64,000 nt of DNA from Marthasterias glacialis (GCA_911728455.2 OU452225.1:979501-1043500), one strand, 5' to 3'; shown: positions 27,301-42,300, counted from the stretch's first letter. Numbers and translations: made by a program. The notes: generated from the sequence alone by a model not told the origin.

Positions 27301-30300
27301 CTAAAGGGACCTCCACATCAAAACAATCAGTATTGACCCAATTCACCTGACGTCATCAACACAATAAACCTGACTGCACTATTTTAAGAGTCAATGTCTC
27401 TGTGAGACTGTGTAGTGTGCATTTAAGGCGATGCAGCGGTAACACGCTTATAATTTTTACGTGCGATTTGATTCCCAAAATGGCAAGCGGGGCAAAAGGT
27501 AGCCACGTGTGACACTGGTACAAGGGGTCAATAGGCAAAAATAGACTATACACTAATCAGACAGCGCTCGTTTATGGTGGTTTACACCACCGCAGCTATG
27601 GTCGGCGCATGCACATGCGACATGACAATAGCGCACATATGTACCAATCAGCATGGAGGATTCACAATGCGTGTGCGTCTATGCGCGCGTGCGGTGGTGT
27701 TATTGCCCATGAACAAGCTGCTTGGATTAGTCTACATATAAGTAATAACCTGACCGATTTTCTGAGGGCAACAAAATCTGAAATCAGATCAAAATGGAAT
27801 ATCATTCCGCCTGACAACAGTCACTTTAGGCCAGTAGTCACCTTCGGATTTGAACCGTTGAAAAACGGACCCATTAATAGGCTTGTTCCATTAATGCACT
27901 GACAAATCACAACTTTCACTGCACGCAGAAATGTCTGAATAAACTTGTACATGTTAAGCTTCCATTACACATTTGAAACATGCTGTTGACATTTGGACTG
28001 GAACGTCAACTTTTTTGTGTGTGTGACGGGCGACACCGGCTTAATTGATGAGGGACAGCGACGCGAGCGCTCATCCTGGAGTCAAGCGATTCAATTATCG
28101 AGGGAAAGAGATATGAGCGTTCATCCTCAAATTGAGTGGCTGAAGATCGAGTGAAAGAGACGCAAACGATCATCCTTGAGTCAAGCAGCTCAATTACTAG
28201 GGGGAAAAGATGCGAGCGTTCATTATCAGGTTGACTAACTTAATTATCGACGATAAGAGACCTGAGTATAAAATCATCTTTGAGTTCAGTGGCTCAGTTA
28301 TTGAGGAAAAAAGGCCCGAGCAGTCACCCTCAGGTTGACTAGCTCAATTATCGAGGGAAAGAGACCCGAGTAATCATCCTTGAGTTAAGCAGCTCAATTA
28401 TTGGGGGAAAAAGATGCGAACGTTCATCCTCAGGTTGACAAGCTCAATTATCGAGGGAAAGAGACTCAAGTAATCATCCTTGAGTTCAGTAGCTCAATTA
28501 TCAAGAGAGACGCGAGCGTCCATCCTGGAGTTGAGTGGCTCAATTATCGAGGGAAAGAGATGTGAGCGTTCGTCCTTGAGTTCAATTATCAAAGGAAAGT
28601 GGCTCAAAGAAGTCACAGTCACAGTCATGACTTGTGATTCGGACTTGGACTTCAACCCAACTCAAGTCACATTTTTGATGACTTGGAGTTGGACTTAAAT
28701 TTGAGCCATGAAGGTCAGCGACTCACACTCAACAATCTGGGGACTCAGGCTCAATTTCACATAGATTCATTTCTTGTAAAAATAGAGAATACTGGACTCG
28801 AACTTGACCTAAATGACTCAAGATTCAGACTTGGACTTGGCCACAAGAATCAAGACTGCATCGACACCTACCAGAGATGATAAGTCCTGTTCGAGTCCGA
28901 GTAACTAAAAATAGTCAGTGGGATTTTTGTCAAGTAACTCATTTGTGATGACCTTTTAAGTAAATCACTGACCTTTGCTAGACGTTGTACTAGTCATTGA
29001 ACGCTCTTCACTTAATCCAGCTTCATTCCACGTCCAGACGTACACGGTGTAGGTAGAGTAAGCATCCAAACCATCCAAAGTGATTCCACGTGTGGTTTGG
29101 TTTACACCCTCGGAGCGTACAGGGGAGCTGATTGGTTCACACTGGTCTCTGTTGATCAGCTCATACTGTACAGTGTAGTGTAGATGGCAGGGGTTTTGAG
29201 TCACGTCAGGTGCTTCCCATGTAACTTCCAACGCTTCCTCACTTTCAGTGGTGGCAAGATTTTCAACAGGAAGATGAGCTGAGCAAGTAAAAATAGAAAC
29301 CAATATTTAGAAATGGTAAAACAAGGTTCAAATTATGTCAAGTTGGCACATCCATTTTGCCAAGCATCGTTAAATAATGTCACTTCAAACAAAGATGTTA
29401 CCAGCCAAAATGGTACGTCATTTCATGAGTTGTGGTGATTGGGTCTCTTGTTAATTTTTTTAGAACAGTAAACTTTCATTGTCCAGACCCCAACCACTGC
29501 AGAGTAAGGAGCGTTGAAAGACAGCAGCCACCTGTCTCCGTACAGTAATTGATTGATCCTTGTGCTAAGGATCATTGGCACAAGGCGGTATGCACTTTGT
29601 GAAAACAACTTGCGGCCGCACACTGATCGTAAATAACACTAGTCTAAGTCTTGACTGGCACTCCAATTCACCCACATGGTCATTTAGTGTAGCTTTGGGC
29701 TTGCATAGGGGGTTATTGACCTAAAAGACAGGGTGTTGATAAAAAATCAGCTTGTGGATACACAGCGTAAAATTTTTATTGTGGAGGACCCAAGGGTTTC
29801 AAGAGACTTTATTGAGATTTTAGGTGGCACCGATTACAGATTCCTCCTGAGAATCATACATTTTTGAAAAACAATGGATTTTAACTAATAGGCCTATTTC
29901 ACTCTGCTGCCACCTAGCATTTTAAAAGTCTCCAGCTGTGTCATGGTTGCATGAAGAGTGTAAAACTGCTATTCATATGACCATGTGAAAGTACAAGTTA
30001 GTGCGAATTACAACAGTGGCAAAAGTCAAATTTATTCAAAAAAGAAAATTCCTTCATCGGACAATTAACCCAATTCACCGTATGTCATTGCCCAAGATAA
30101 ATCTTAGTTGCACCACTTTTGGAGTCTGAGATTCCCATGAGCTACTGTGCATGTGTAAGTTTTAGGCAATGCAGCGCTGTTATCAGACGCACACCATATC
30201 TTCAATGACTTTTGATTCTCATAATGGTAGACCATTGGCAGACAGTAACTGGATGTAACATCAGTTCAATGGGTGTACTGACTCATTCACCTGATGCCAT

Positions 30301-33300
30301 CATCACAATCATCTTGGTTGCGCCATTTTGGGGATTCAATGTCCCTGTGGGTTGTACAGTGTAGTGCATATATTTTAGGTGATGCAGCATTTACATGCTA
30401 CCATACTTTGACGTACAATTTGACAAAATGGCAAATGTGGCAATTTGACAAAATGGCAAATGTGGCAATTTAACAATTTGACAAAATGGCAAATGTGGCA
30501 GATTGTGACAATTTTCAGAGTACCTTTAGTTTCCGTGGAAAAACGTGTCTCATTACTGTATACTCCAACACCATCACTTGTCTTGGCCGCTACTTTGAAT
30601 TTGTAATCACTGCATGGGAGGAGGTCATTGAAACTCAAGGATCTTGAGGACGTTTCTTCACTTCTTTGGTTTCCAGGTACCTTTGTGAGTTCATAGCTGT
30701 ATTTTGTGATGTCACCTCTTCTACTCCCGCACGGCACCTCGTCCCATTCAAAGATGGCGCCAATGTTCGTGACATTGAGATGCTTAACATTTTCAGGAGG
30801 TGCTGAGGGAGCTGTGGAATAACGATAAATATTTGAACGTGGCCTGGCAAAACTACTGCTACTTGTATGCTTAAACTCTCTTTGAATCAAGATAAGGTAC
30901 ATCATTGGTAATGCTGGCAAGCATTGGCAGTGCTGGCAAGCATCGGCAGCGCTGGCAAGCATCGGCAGCGCTGGCAAGCATCGGCAGCGCTGGCAAGCAT
31001 CGGCAACGCTGGCAAGCATCGGCAGCGCTGGCAAGCATCAGCAGCCCTGGCAAGCATCGGCAGCGCTGGCAAGCATCGGCAGCGCTGGCATGCATCGGCA
31101 GTGCTGGCAAGCATCGGCAGTGCTGCCAGCATCGGCAGCGCTGGCAAGCATCGGCAGTGCTGGCAAGCATTGGTAATGCTATCACAGAACCTCTTCTAGT
31201 ATGCTGACTCTCTTTGAATCAAGATAAGGTATAGCACCTAATTATGTCTTCAGGGAAGAGAGTTATTGCTAACCAAAATATCTGAAACTATAGAATCCAC
31301 ATTTTTAGGAGGTATGTTGAAACATGTGTTATATCGCTATAAGTCTGGTAGGTACGTGTCACTGCATGTACCTGTGTAATGTCTATCCAATAAAACCATT
31401 GGGTTTAATAAGACAGCATATGAGGGCATTCCCTCCTGGCAGGCAAGATGTTACACTGGCCATGGGAAATTTGACATTTTGTATCGTAATTACCACATCA
31501 AATCAAGAGTTACAAAAAGTAACAGAGCTGAACAAATTTTGAGATGTGTCCCCCACCCCGCTCTTCATATCAAAAGTTGATAAAAAAAAAAAAAAAACAG
31601 TGCAATCTCCATAAAATAAAATAAAAAATGTGTTCTTCCATTGAGCTGTGTACAAATTATGCCTGCAGGAAGTCCAGGCTCTGTGACTCTTTTGTGAACA
31701 TGGTTACATGGTTTATACACCACAGGTATTGCAGACTGGCATTGTGCATCTATCATTTAAAACCACTTGGATGATATTGAATGGTAAGATAGTAGGGGGG
31801 GGGGTATACGTGACAAGGTTTATTCTTTACCAACCTAGTTCTGCCGTTATGAACTCGTCATTTGCAACATCATTCAGGTACGGCCCGAAGCCAGCCTCGT
31901 TTCTTGCCCTGACTCGGATCTTGTACGAGGAATAAGGGAGGATCGAGGAATCTGGAGCAGGTTCCTGAAATGAAGAAGCATTGTCAAATTAAAGCAAATT
32001 AATCACTTACAATCAGTGAAAATAGAAACATTTTCTTAATAAAGATCTTAATTGGATTATTAAATCAATCAATAACAATTTTTTAGAAAACTCTGGGACA
32101 CTCCCAAACACACATAAATGCTCAGTGTATATCAAGTAAGACACTATAGACACATCTCGTCTGTCTTTGTAATGAACATCACAAGTTCTAAATGACCTTG
32201 TAATTTTTTAAAGGTACTATACATGATTGGTAAGGATCAAAAACATCATCGTTTAGTTTCAGTCTGAAAGCTTACTGTTTATAAAGTTCATACTAGAAAT
32301 CAAAATAAGGGACAAGGTGTTTACATGCTGAAAAGTGTGCACGGTTTTTCACTATTTTCTCCTGACTCAGATGACAGATTGAGCCCAAATTTTCACCGGC
32401 TTGTTTTGAATCACACAAAGTAAGAACACTGCACTTTTTTATCAGCTTTACCAATCCTGTACAGTGCCTTTGTGAAGGGGGCCACCTGACCCCCACAAGG
32501 GGGTTGGCACTGATAGATTGGTCCAGATGAACGTAAAGAATCCCTAAAATTGCAGCCTCCAAGAAACAAAAACAAGTTGGAGAAGATCTGAAAACTTAAT
32601 TTCACATGAAAGGCGCTAAAGTGGGACTTGAACCCAGTTCCATCAATGTGAAAGGCAAGAAATAGAATATCGATAATAATACTAGGTTCTCAGGCAGCCG
32701 CGCACTTCTCCTAGTCTAAGCTAGATCAAGGCACTTTACCATAATTATCCCTGTACATCAGGCATACTTAGACCATTCCTCAAACTTTCTCAACTCCCTG
32801 GGGAGTATACAACCCCAAGCTGCTTAAATTAGCGCAGAGGGGGTTAATCCAACGTAATACCATTTCAGCCCTCTCAGGGTCCCATTTAGACACCTGGGTT
32901 AAGAGAAGCAACTATGGTTAAGTGCAATGCTCAAGAACATAAGTGTCATGACCGGGAATCAAACCCACATTATAATTATTATTATTATCATATCTTTCTG
33001 GTAATAAAACCGAGGGACTCTCAAAAGTGCCTAGCACTGTGACCCGTAGGCCTGAAGATACCTGTGTAAAGATGTTGAAGAAATGTCAGTTTTAGATGTG
33101 GGAAAACCCACGCAATCAGGTAGGGACTGAAAACCCAATCCATAGGCAAGGCTCCTGTCCAGGATTCGAACCAGGGTCCACAGAGGTGAAAGGCAGGGAA
33201 AGAAACCACTGAGCCAACCTGAAGGCTACATTCCGATGCCTCCATCAGAACTTGAGTTTGATGATCTAGACCACTCGGCCACGACACGTCACTACAAGAT

Positions 33301-36300
33301 GTCACTGTGCCAACCATATTGGACCCCCATGGGATGGGCAGGAGAAACCACTGTGCAATACTTAGGGAATAAAAGTGTGGTGAAGAGGTCTGCAACTAGT
33401 TGTTTAAACATGGTGAGGCCTTGTTCTAGATAATTTTACTATGTTTACCGAGACAAAGTCGAAGTCAAATAATCAAGAACCGTGTTTAAACAACTTGTTG
33501 AAAACCTCATTTATTACACTTTTATTCCAGCTCATAAATACCTTTGTTAAAAACATCCAAAAACCTTTAAAAGTTGAGTACAAATCTGACAGCTCACCTC
33601 GCTCTGGTCTGCGTTACATTTGTATCTACGTTGAGCGCCTCACGCAAGTTTCACGCGAGCCAAATTTGCACGCTACCATCTTTCTCCATGGGGCAACCAA
33701 TTTAAATTGGGTTGTGCAATTTGCACACTCTGCACAATCATGTGATAGCATCCTCTTTTGACTCAATTTCCTCAGTCCATGTTCAAACGCTTTGTGGCAT
33801 ATGTCGCCTGTTTAAACATGGCCACGCGCTCTCCTTTCAACCAATCAGAATGGATAAACTGTCCTTGGTATTTATGGTAACGAACCTGTAAGTTATAAAT
33901 CAATGCTTCTGTTGTGGCTACATCCAGATACGTATCAGACACTTGTTGGCACTGATCCCTGTTGATGAGCTCATACTGTACGGTGTAGTTGCTAACAGGG
34001 CACATGTTGGAGGCTAAATCCCAGATAATCGACCTTTGATTGCCTGATAACGCGATTATGAGGCCTTTCACTTCCACGGGTACTGTGCATAAAATAACAA
34101 GTAAAAAATTGACTTAAAAGAACAAATTTAGGAAATATTGTTAAACACATTTGTTTTTGTAAGCAAAAAATATCATGAAACCAGCCAAAAGCAATGCACA
34201 TCATAGTTTATCTATCATTCAAAACCGCATTGGATGGTATTGAATGTTCAAACAGTAGGAGGGTTGACTGTGTGCTGTGTAGACACATTCACAACAAGTA
34301 CATTATATCATATTGCAGGCTGGCATAGTTTATCTATCACTCAAAACAATTTTGGATAACATCGAAAGGTCAGACAATAGGAGGGTTGACTGTCTACTGT
34401 GTAGATGCATTCACCAAAAATGATATCATAATTGCAGACTGGCATTGATTTAGCTTTCCTTCAAAACCACAGTGGATGAGTGTGAATGGTCAGGCAGTAG
34501 GAGGGTTCAACCACTTACTGCCAGAAGATGTGCATACAAGAAAACATTGTCATGGACAAGCACACAAAGATCTGATAGACCGATTAAAAAGAAATATCCA
34601 GGGACGCCGCAACGGACGTATATTAACACGCCCAAATATTCCATTGTGTCACGGTTCATTTGCCCCGTAACAAAGAGGGATAAAGGGTACTGGAATTTCA
34701 ACACTCTAAATCTCCCTTTTTCTGGGAGTTATTGTGTAACCTCATTTGTCCTTCTGTTGGACAAATGAGGTTTACGAGACATTGATAGGCTGCCACCATT
34801 ATATTTGGCATAGGGATAAGTCTGAGATTCCAGCATGCATGGCCGATTATCAGCCGCGGCTTACGGTCAAGGTTTGGCCTAATATCAGACATAGCTTACT
34901 GCCAGCCGATTCATGGTGAACAAAAGCCACATTTTCCCAAAAGAGAAAAGGAAGTCCCAGAGCATTTTATGAGACATTTGTTGTCTTTACTTGGTTAAGT
35001 TATGGTTTCATTGACACAAAAGTGTTCTCTACAACAACAATGTTCTGGAAATTTCAAAAATTAATTCTACGGGTGAGCACGTGAAAATTACAGAATTCCC
35101 AGCTGTAAGTGGTTAAAATGATAAAGCAGTCAGTAATGATGCCATTGTCAAAAGGAAACACAGCGTTGATTCAAACTTACCAGGGCATTCATCGCAGTTG
35201 ACTCCAATACGCCCAATAGGGCAATTATCTATACAAACAAAAAATAAAATTGGAGAAGGATAATGTGAATAACAATGCAAAGTGAAGACTCTGCCAATTC
35301 AGTGATTGTGACGCTTGACAGATTATGTAAATAAATCAAACTTGCTTGATATTTAAAACTAAAAAGTCGCATCACCCTTAAGGTAGATCCCCGTGCTGCC
35401 GCTTCCCAGGTTATATCCATAGAGCTGGCTCTATGGTTGAGTCGTATAATGGGGTGTGATCCCTGGCTACACGGCAGTAACCGGTTGAATGGCTTCTGAC
35501 TGGCACCCCCCGAACAAAGATATTGACAAAATAGGGAGACCGCCAACATTAGGGTTGGATAGCTCAGTTGGTAGAGCGTTGGTACGTTCAGCCGGTGGTC
35601 GCAGGTTCAAATCCCGCTCCAGTCAACATCTTTGCTCACCAAATAAATTAAATCAAACTTGTCTACAACTTCTCAACAAATGAAAACAAAATGCAAATTT
35701 GGGGTACAAACTCGATGAATCAAAATTTATAGGGAGAAAATCATTTGAAAACAATGTTTGTTTGTTTATTCAATTGTTCATTTATTTATTGCTTGTTTGA
35801 TTTTTTGGTTAGTGTGTATTCATCTTGTTTACTTATTTATTTATAAATTTATTTATTTATTTATTTATTTTGAGGGGTGGGGTGTAAGAAAGAGCCTCAT
35901 AGCTGTGGTTACCACCGGCCCAGCTACTACTAATTTTGAACATTCTGATATTTTTGGATAAATTTGCTGAATGTTAAAAATAGGTAAGCCTAGTACTAGT
36001 AGGACAGTCCTAAAAAGCTGGGGGGTTGGGAACAGGGTATATGTGAGTTTGTATACATTCAAAATGGGGATTTAACATAAGTTCCCCAGTTCGCCAATTG
36101 TCCCCAGTTGCCAAACGTGTACAAAACATATGGGAGGTGTTGCAAAAAAGTTTGAGTACAAACAAAAGAGGAACAAAGCTGTCCCCGACTGCAGGTGAAT
36201 ACAAACTTGTGTATGTGTGTGAGGGTGTTGACCTTTTGACACCAAAGACTTGAAGTACAAACAATAGACCTTTATCATGCTACCACCATCTTGGTTACTC

Positions 36301-39300
36301 CTAGAACTATGAGGTTTGTTCCGCTATCGTCTCCACGAACCTCATAGAGTGATATGTACAAAATCCTATTCGAAACTTTCTGCCCTTCACGTTTACAATT
36401 TAAAAATTTGTAAAATTAACTGGTCAGCTGGTACACGGAACCAGCCCATAGGACCAGCGCACCGCATAGCAGCATACCAGTTAATTTTGCAACTCCGGTC
36501 GCCATATTTGTTGCAATACTGTTTGAATGGGATCTGAATTGCGGTGAGAATTTATCACTTTTTAACAACTTTTAGTTTGCGGAGTGGATTTTCTGGACCA
36601 GTGCAACGCTCGATCAGAGTTGAAAGAACACATAGAGCCTAGTTTTGGCGAGATCTGATTTCAAAAAAGAACTGTAGCCATGTAAACGTGAAGGGCAGAA
36701 AGTTTCGAATAGGATTTTGTACATATCACTCTATGAGGTTCGTGGAGACGATAGCGGAACAAACCTCATAGTTCTAGGAGTACATCTTGGTCATGTTCCC
36801 TGTATCCAATAACAGTAATAGATGCTAATATTTATTGCACAAAAAGGAACCAGACTATTTGCCCTTCCAGCCTCGGTTTGGTTACATTGGTTTGAATGGG
36901 AGAAAATCAAGATGGCCGCACCATGATAAAGGTTTATTGCAGAACAAAGAGACGTCCATGATTTCTTACTGGGTTGACGAATGTTGGAGGATGTGGGTTG
37001 GTTATTCAGACAGATCCGCAATTGGCAATAGGTCTACTGTTTGATTTTTGTGTACAAAATCAAAACCAGCATAAAATCTTTGTCAGCATAATTGGGGGAA
37101 CAAAGAGAAGTCCATGATTGGAGGTGTTTACAGACATCAATGTGTGTAATAGGCCAATGCTCTTTATAGTTGTGCATTTTAGGCTACTAAAGAACACCAT
37201 AGGCCTAATGTTCAATGATATGTCTGTACTCACTTTGGCAATTTTTTCCTCTAAATCCGTCCTGACATTCACCAGAGCAGCGACCGTGGCCAAAGTCACA
37301 TGAAACACCGCTAGCACAATGACATTGCTGTCTGCAACCAGCACCAAAATACCCAGTGGGACAGTCTGTAACAAAACCATTGAGAAGCATCAGGCAAATC
37401 CACTGTTTCATTTAAAGCATAACTAATGCATTGTTTGTTGGAAGAGTTATTCATTTCTATTTAATTTTATCTATTTTCAAGCGCAATGACTCAAGCTCTG
37501 GTGCTTCTGATAATAGCAGATTGTGGGTTCAACCAAGTACCGGTCATGACACTTGTGTCCTTCAGCAAGACATTTTAAACCATTATTGCTGCGTCCTTTG
37601 GATATGGGACATAGGCCTACAGCAGTAAGAAGCGGGTTCGCCCCAGTGTTTCTGGTTGCCTCCAGTATATACTCCCATGAGGATTCCTAGGAGGAACTAC
37701 AAGTTACAAGGTAGTCACTGCCAAACTAGCCGGCTAGGGAAAAAGAAGCAATTTGACATTTTAGCCGGTTGAGACAAAGTGCATTGAGAGAGTAAAATCT
37801 GAATACATACCATTCTCACAGTTTTTACCGGTGAATGAAGCGGCGCAGGTACATCCAAATGGATCAGGGAGACACATCAGATTGTTTCTACAAGCTGTAG
37901 TTGGGTTTTTCGAGCTGCAAATAATACCACCGTCTTGACCAAAATAGTTCTTGCCAATAACTGAAAAACACAAGTTTAAAAAAGTAACTCACTTGAACTT
38001 TGAAGCAAATATTACTGTGATAATGTATCAACCTTGTCCAAAAAGATAATTTTCTCCAGTGACAGTGTTGGGTTTTCGCGAGAAAAAAATAAACAAATGG
38101 AATTTGTCAAAAAATGTGCATGTACTGTAGTTTGCACTCCATCTAGCCCCATACATTGTGCCAATACGCTGGACTCCCTCCGCTTCTTGAAGCGGAGGTA
38201 GTCCAGCGTATTGGCACAATACTCCATCCAGAGCAGGAGCTAGGCAGAGGGGGAGGTCTACTCAGTAACTGGGGCGCTGTACTGCTTTTTGAGATTTTGA
38301 CGTTATCGGTCGTACCTGTAAATATCTCAAAAAAACTGTCAAAAAAGGAGTACAGCGGCCCAGTTACTGGGTTAGGGGGTCTAGTCTAGCCCCATTCTAG
38401 CTCCACTCACAGTCACAGTGTGGTGAAGGATTCTTGACATCGGGCACACGTCAAGAATCCTTCGCCACACTGACTGGCTGGCCCCATTCAGGACTCCCTC
38501 CACAATATTTTTTGGGACTAGGAATTAGGATTAGGAAGCCGCGGCATTCATGATCTTAGATTCTTACCATTTTAAACTTTGTGACTCCATCCATGGTTGT
38601 TTACATTTTAAGAAAAGAGCATTGACAGCTAGCCCTCGTTCTCAATCTTATTCATGTGTTACCGTTTGCTGTACGTAACTAGTCACGGATTGCAACCATG
38701 CAACAGCCGTCAGCCGGAGTACTGTCTGTCACATTACCCGTAATGCATTGACACAGTACTCCAGCTAACGGCTGCCTCCGGGTCCGTTCTTCTGGTCGAT
38801 TTGACCCAAACATTTAGGTTAACATTTAAAAAGCTATTTTACACAATAAGTCACAAGCTTTTGATTAAGTTATTGCACAAAAAGTGCGCCACTGATTAGT
38901 GGTTTTCAATTGAAAACTGAAAATGAATTATTGTCAAGCAATGTTTGCACGTTATGTATTTTGTGCATTGTCTGTGGCATCATGAGGTAGAAAGTGGCAT
39001 AGGCCTATGCGAAAGGTTTTGCATGATTTTCGTTTAAAAAGAAACAGCATCGAAATTTGTTCAGACGTAAAACAAATCCGTTTAAAGAATTAATTAATAA
39101 ATATGTAAATAAAATAAAACAAAACGGCGAAAATCGGGCCAACAACTTTAATAGCACCCCGTGCGTGCACGACATAAAAAAAAGAATGCCAGTCAAGCTT
39201 TAGTCTTTGTGTAGACATTATGAAAAGCAAGCACCCTTATTTACAGGTTTCCTCAGGCTTGAGAGCTACAGTGATTAAGTTCACTTATGGGGCATCCTTG

Positions 39301-42300
39301 GTTTCATTACCAGAAATATATAATAATAATAATTATTATTATCCTGTTGGTAAGTGATGACGTTTTGGAGGAACCAGAAGTGCAGTGGAACGAATATACA
39401 TGTACATGTGTGTATACCATTCGTTTACATTACACTTCCGGCTCCAAAACGTGATCACTTACCAACAGGATACCACCATAGAGAACAATAGATCTAGAGG
39501 TTATGCACAGCCATTTTCCTACAGTAAACTTACGGCCGTTTTGACCTCAGTGAGGGCGCTGTTGTATATATCTTTATGGGACTCATGACGTCAGAAGAAG
39601 AAGGTCTTTAACTCTTATCGTATGGGCGTTTCTACCCTTTGACAACTGAACACTTTTGCTATTACCTGTTATGTTGTTACATGACAGGCCATGGAGGAAG
39701 ACTGTGGATGCCCTCGATTCGATTTTGTATAGCCCCTAAGTGTGTGACGTCAAGAGCCCCATAGATTATAATGTACAAGCAGCGCCCTCACTGAGGTCAA
39801 AACGGCCGTAAGTTTACTGTAGGAAAACGGCTATGCATACCCTTTATAAAGCTCTGGTGCAAAGCTAGTGGGGAAACAATTCTGGGATAGCACAGAGAAT
39901 TAGTCCTCGATTTACTGGATCGACAAAACTTAATAGGTGTGTGGAAGGCGGAGATGGATAAGCAAAATTTCCTTTCTTCGACAAGCAGATAGGTTCAGCC
40001 TACATAAATAAATACATCGCACTTACGTATTTCGCAAAAGTCACCGCTGAACCCCGGTGCGCAGATGCAGTCTCCTGTTTTGTCGTCGCAAACACCCTCA
40101 TTGTGGCAAACAGGGCACGTTTCGTTGCAAGATGGAGGACCCCAAGAGTACAACCCACATTCTGTCAACAATAATATACACAGAGAACTTATAATTATTA
40201 TTTTTTAAACGAGGCAAAATGCACCGTCACATTGCAGGCCATATCACTTATTCAAACTATCTGCAACAATTTGCATGTCAATTTCAAGACTTTGGCCACA
40301 AAGTCGCAAACATTGGCCCAATGTTCACTTCTTGTCTAAACGTGACTCATGACATCAACGAATTCGACCTAGTTAGTGTCTCATTTCACTTCACGACCTA
40401 AGCACCAATGTTATAGGTAAATATTTGAGGCGTTTTTTTAGCCCTACCTCGTACAATGAGTTTCATGATCCCGTGCTTCTGTTCCGTACGTCTGTTCACA
40501 TCGTAGCATTCGTAGATGCCTGCATCGGTGACTTGTACGTTATTGATGGTGCGGGTTGGTTGCCCATCCCATTCCCCTTTGTCATTACCATCATGCCTCC
40601 ATCTCAAGTCACCCTGGTTACCGGAGTACGATGACATTATCATCGTCAATGTCACATTTTCCCCCATAACTGCTACCATGGTTGGTGAATCCGGGAAAAT
40701 GTAAGCTTCATACATAAAAGTATAATTTTATTAAAGTTTTATTAGTCACCAACTTTTTTTATTTTAATTTTTTTTTCTTCTTCTTTCTTTATTTCTTAAC
40801 AAAAAACTTAAAATAAAAAAAAGAGAACAAACGGAGGGAGCAAAAATACTAACAGTTCCAACTACTTTGCCTCATACGATAACACAACAGAAAAGCTTAG
40901 GAATGCACCAAAGAGCATTTATCTCACAATGTAAAATGAGCTCTCAAGTTTCAAAAGCCATCCCCCACTTTTCAAGACGAATCTACGCTAGTGATCCGGG
41001 AGACGAAAAAATCAGGGGGTTTTGAAACCACACACAAATTATAGAAGGTTTGACCACCAAGGGGGTCGGGTGGCTCGAGATGTTATCTTTTTGTCGAAAA
41101 CTCGATAAAGCATCATGATCGGCCGATTGTGCAACGATCGACCGAATGCGCAGATCGACCGATCGCACAGATTGACCGAGTGCGCCCAACATTACTTTAT
41201 ATCCCATATCAACCATACGACTTGCTCAAGGCGGACTCTGATTTCAGATACACAAACAATGCGAGCGTGCTGTGGCACGAAGCTGTAACAGCGTGAGGAC
41301 CGGGCCCTGCAATACTAGACCAGCGACGTAGCCAGGGTTTTTTTCACTTGGGGGGGGGGGGGGGGGGCACGGGGGCATTGCTTTTCAGGTAGGGTGGGGG
41401 TCCAGGTACCATGGTTTTAACTGAATTACATGCATCTACATTTTTATGGGGGCACTGGTAATATGTGCCTCCCTCTTTGGCTACGCCGTTGTACCTGTAC
41501 AAGACAATGCTTTCTGCAGGTGTATTCTGAATCTTTGGATCTGAGTTTATTTTCAGCAGAAGGAGTTTTGCATTTTTTCAGTATATCTCCTAAAAGACTG
41601 TTACTAAAATGAAGAAAAAAGGTAAATCAGGGCACATGGGGGTTGGGGGCGCGTGAGTGTGCAGTATCTCGAAGCCAACCACAGGGTGGGGGCTCAGGGG
41701 CGTGCTCAAGGGCACGTATAATTTGGTCTCCAATGCGTTCTGAGTCTATCTGTAATTATCTTTTGAGCAGAAGACGATTGAACGATGTGTTTCTCTTCTT
41801 GCTCATTGTTTTCTCTTGAAAAAAAGAAGGGGAAAAACATTCAGTAGGTGAAACCTTTGGAGAAACGCGAAGCGTTCCATGGGAGGAGGGATCCAGGGCC
41901 CATTCCATTTGGTGCTCTATGGCTCTTTTTAAATACATAAGGGTGGGGCTTTGACGTATAGTTATCGTGCATTTATTAACTCCGATGGTAAATGCCAGCA
42001 ACATCCAAATTGACCAAAATACTGATTTCTCACCATCATCAGCCATAATGAGAGTCGTTATCTCAACCTCGGGTTGACCATCAGTGGGGGTAAATTTACA
42101 GGTGTACGCGCCGAATCGGCTGATCTGTCCAGAGTACATGGCCAAAACCGTGGCTGCAACATCCGGGTCAGAATGAGCTCTTGGCCCATCGCCGCTCGGC
42201 AAATCAGTGCCGCCACCGGTATCGAGCGCCCGTTCTAATGACGCTGTTGCCCCCCTTTCACTGCCGCTCTTGAAGCCACCGATGGTATTTTTGGCTCCAA

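Noticed and set aside
30871-31207. Overlapping open frames of 80-104 codons on both strands
   Set aside because: They only reflect the 18-bp minisatellite, whose unit length keeps frames open.
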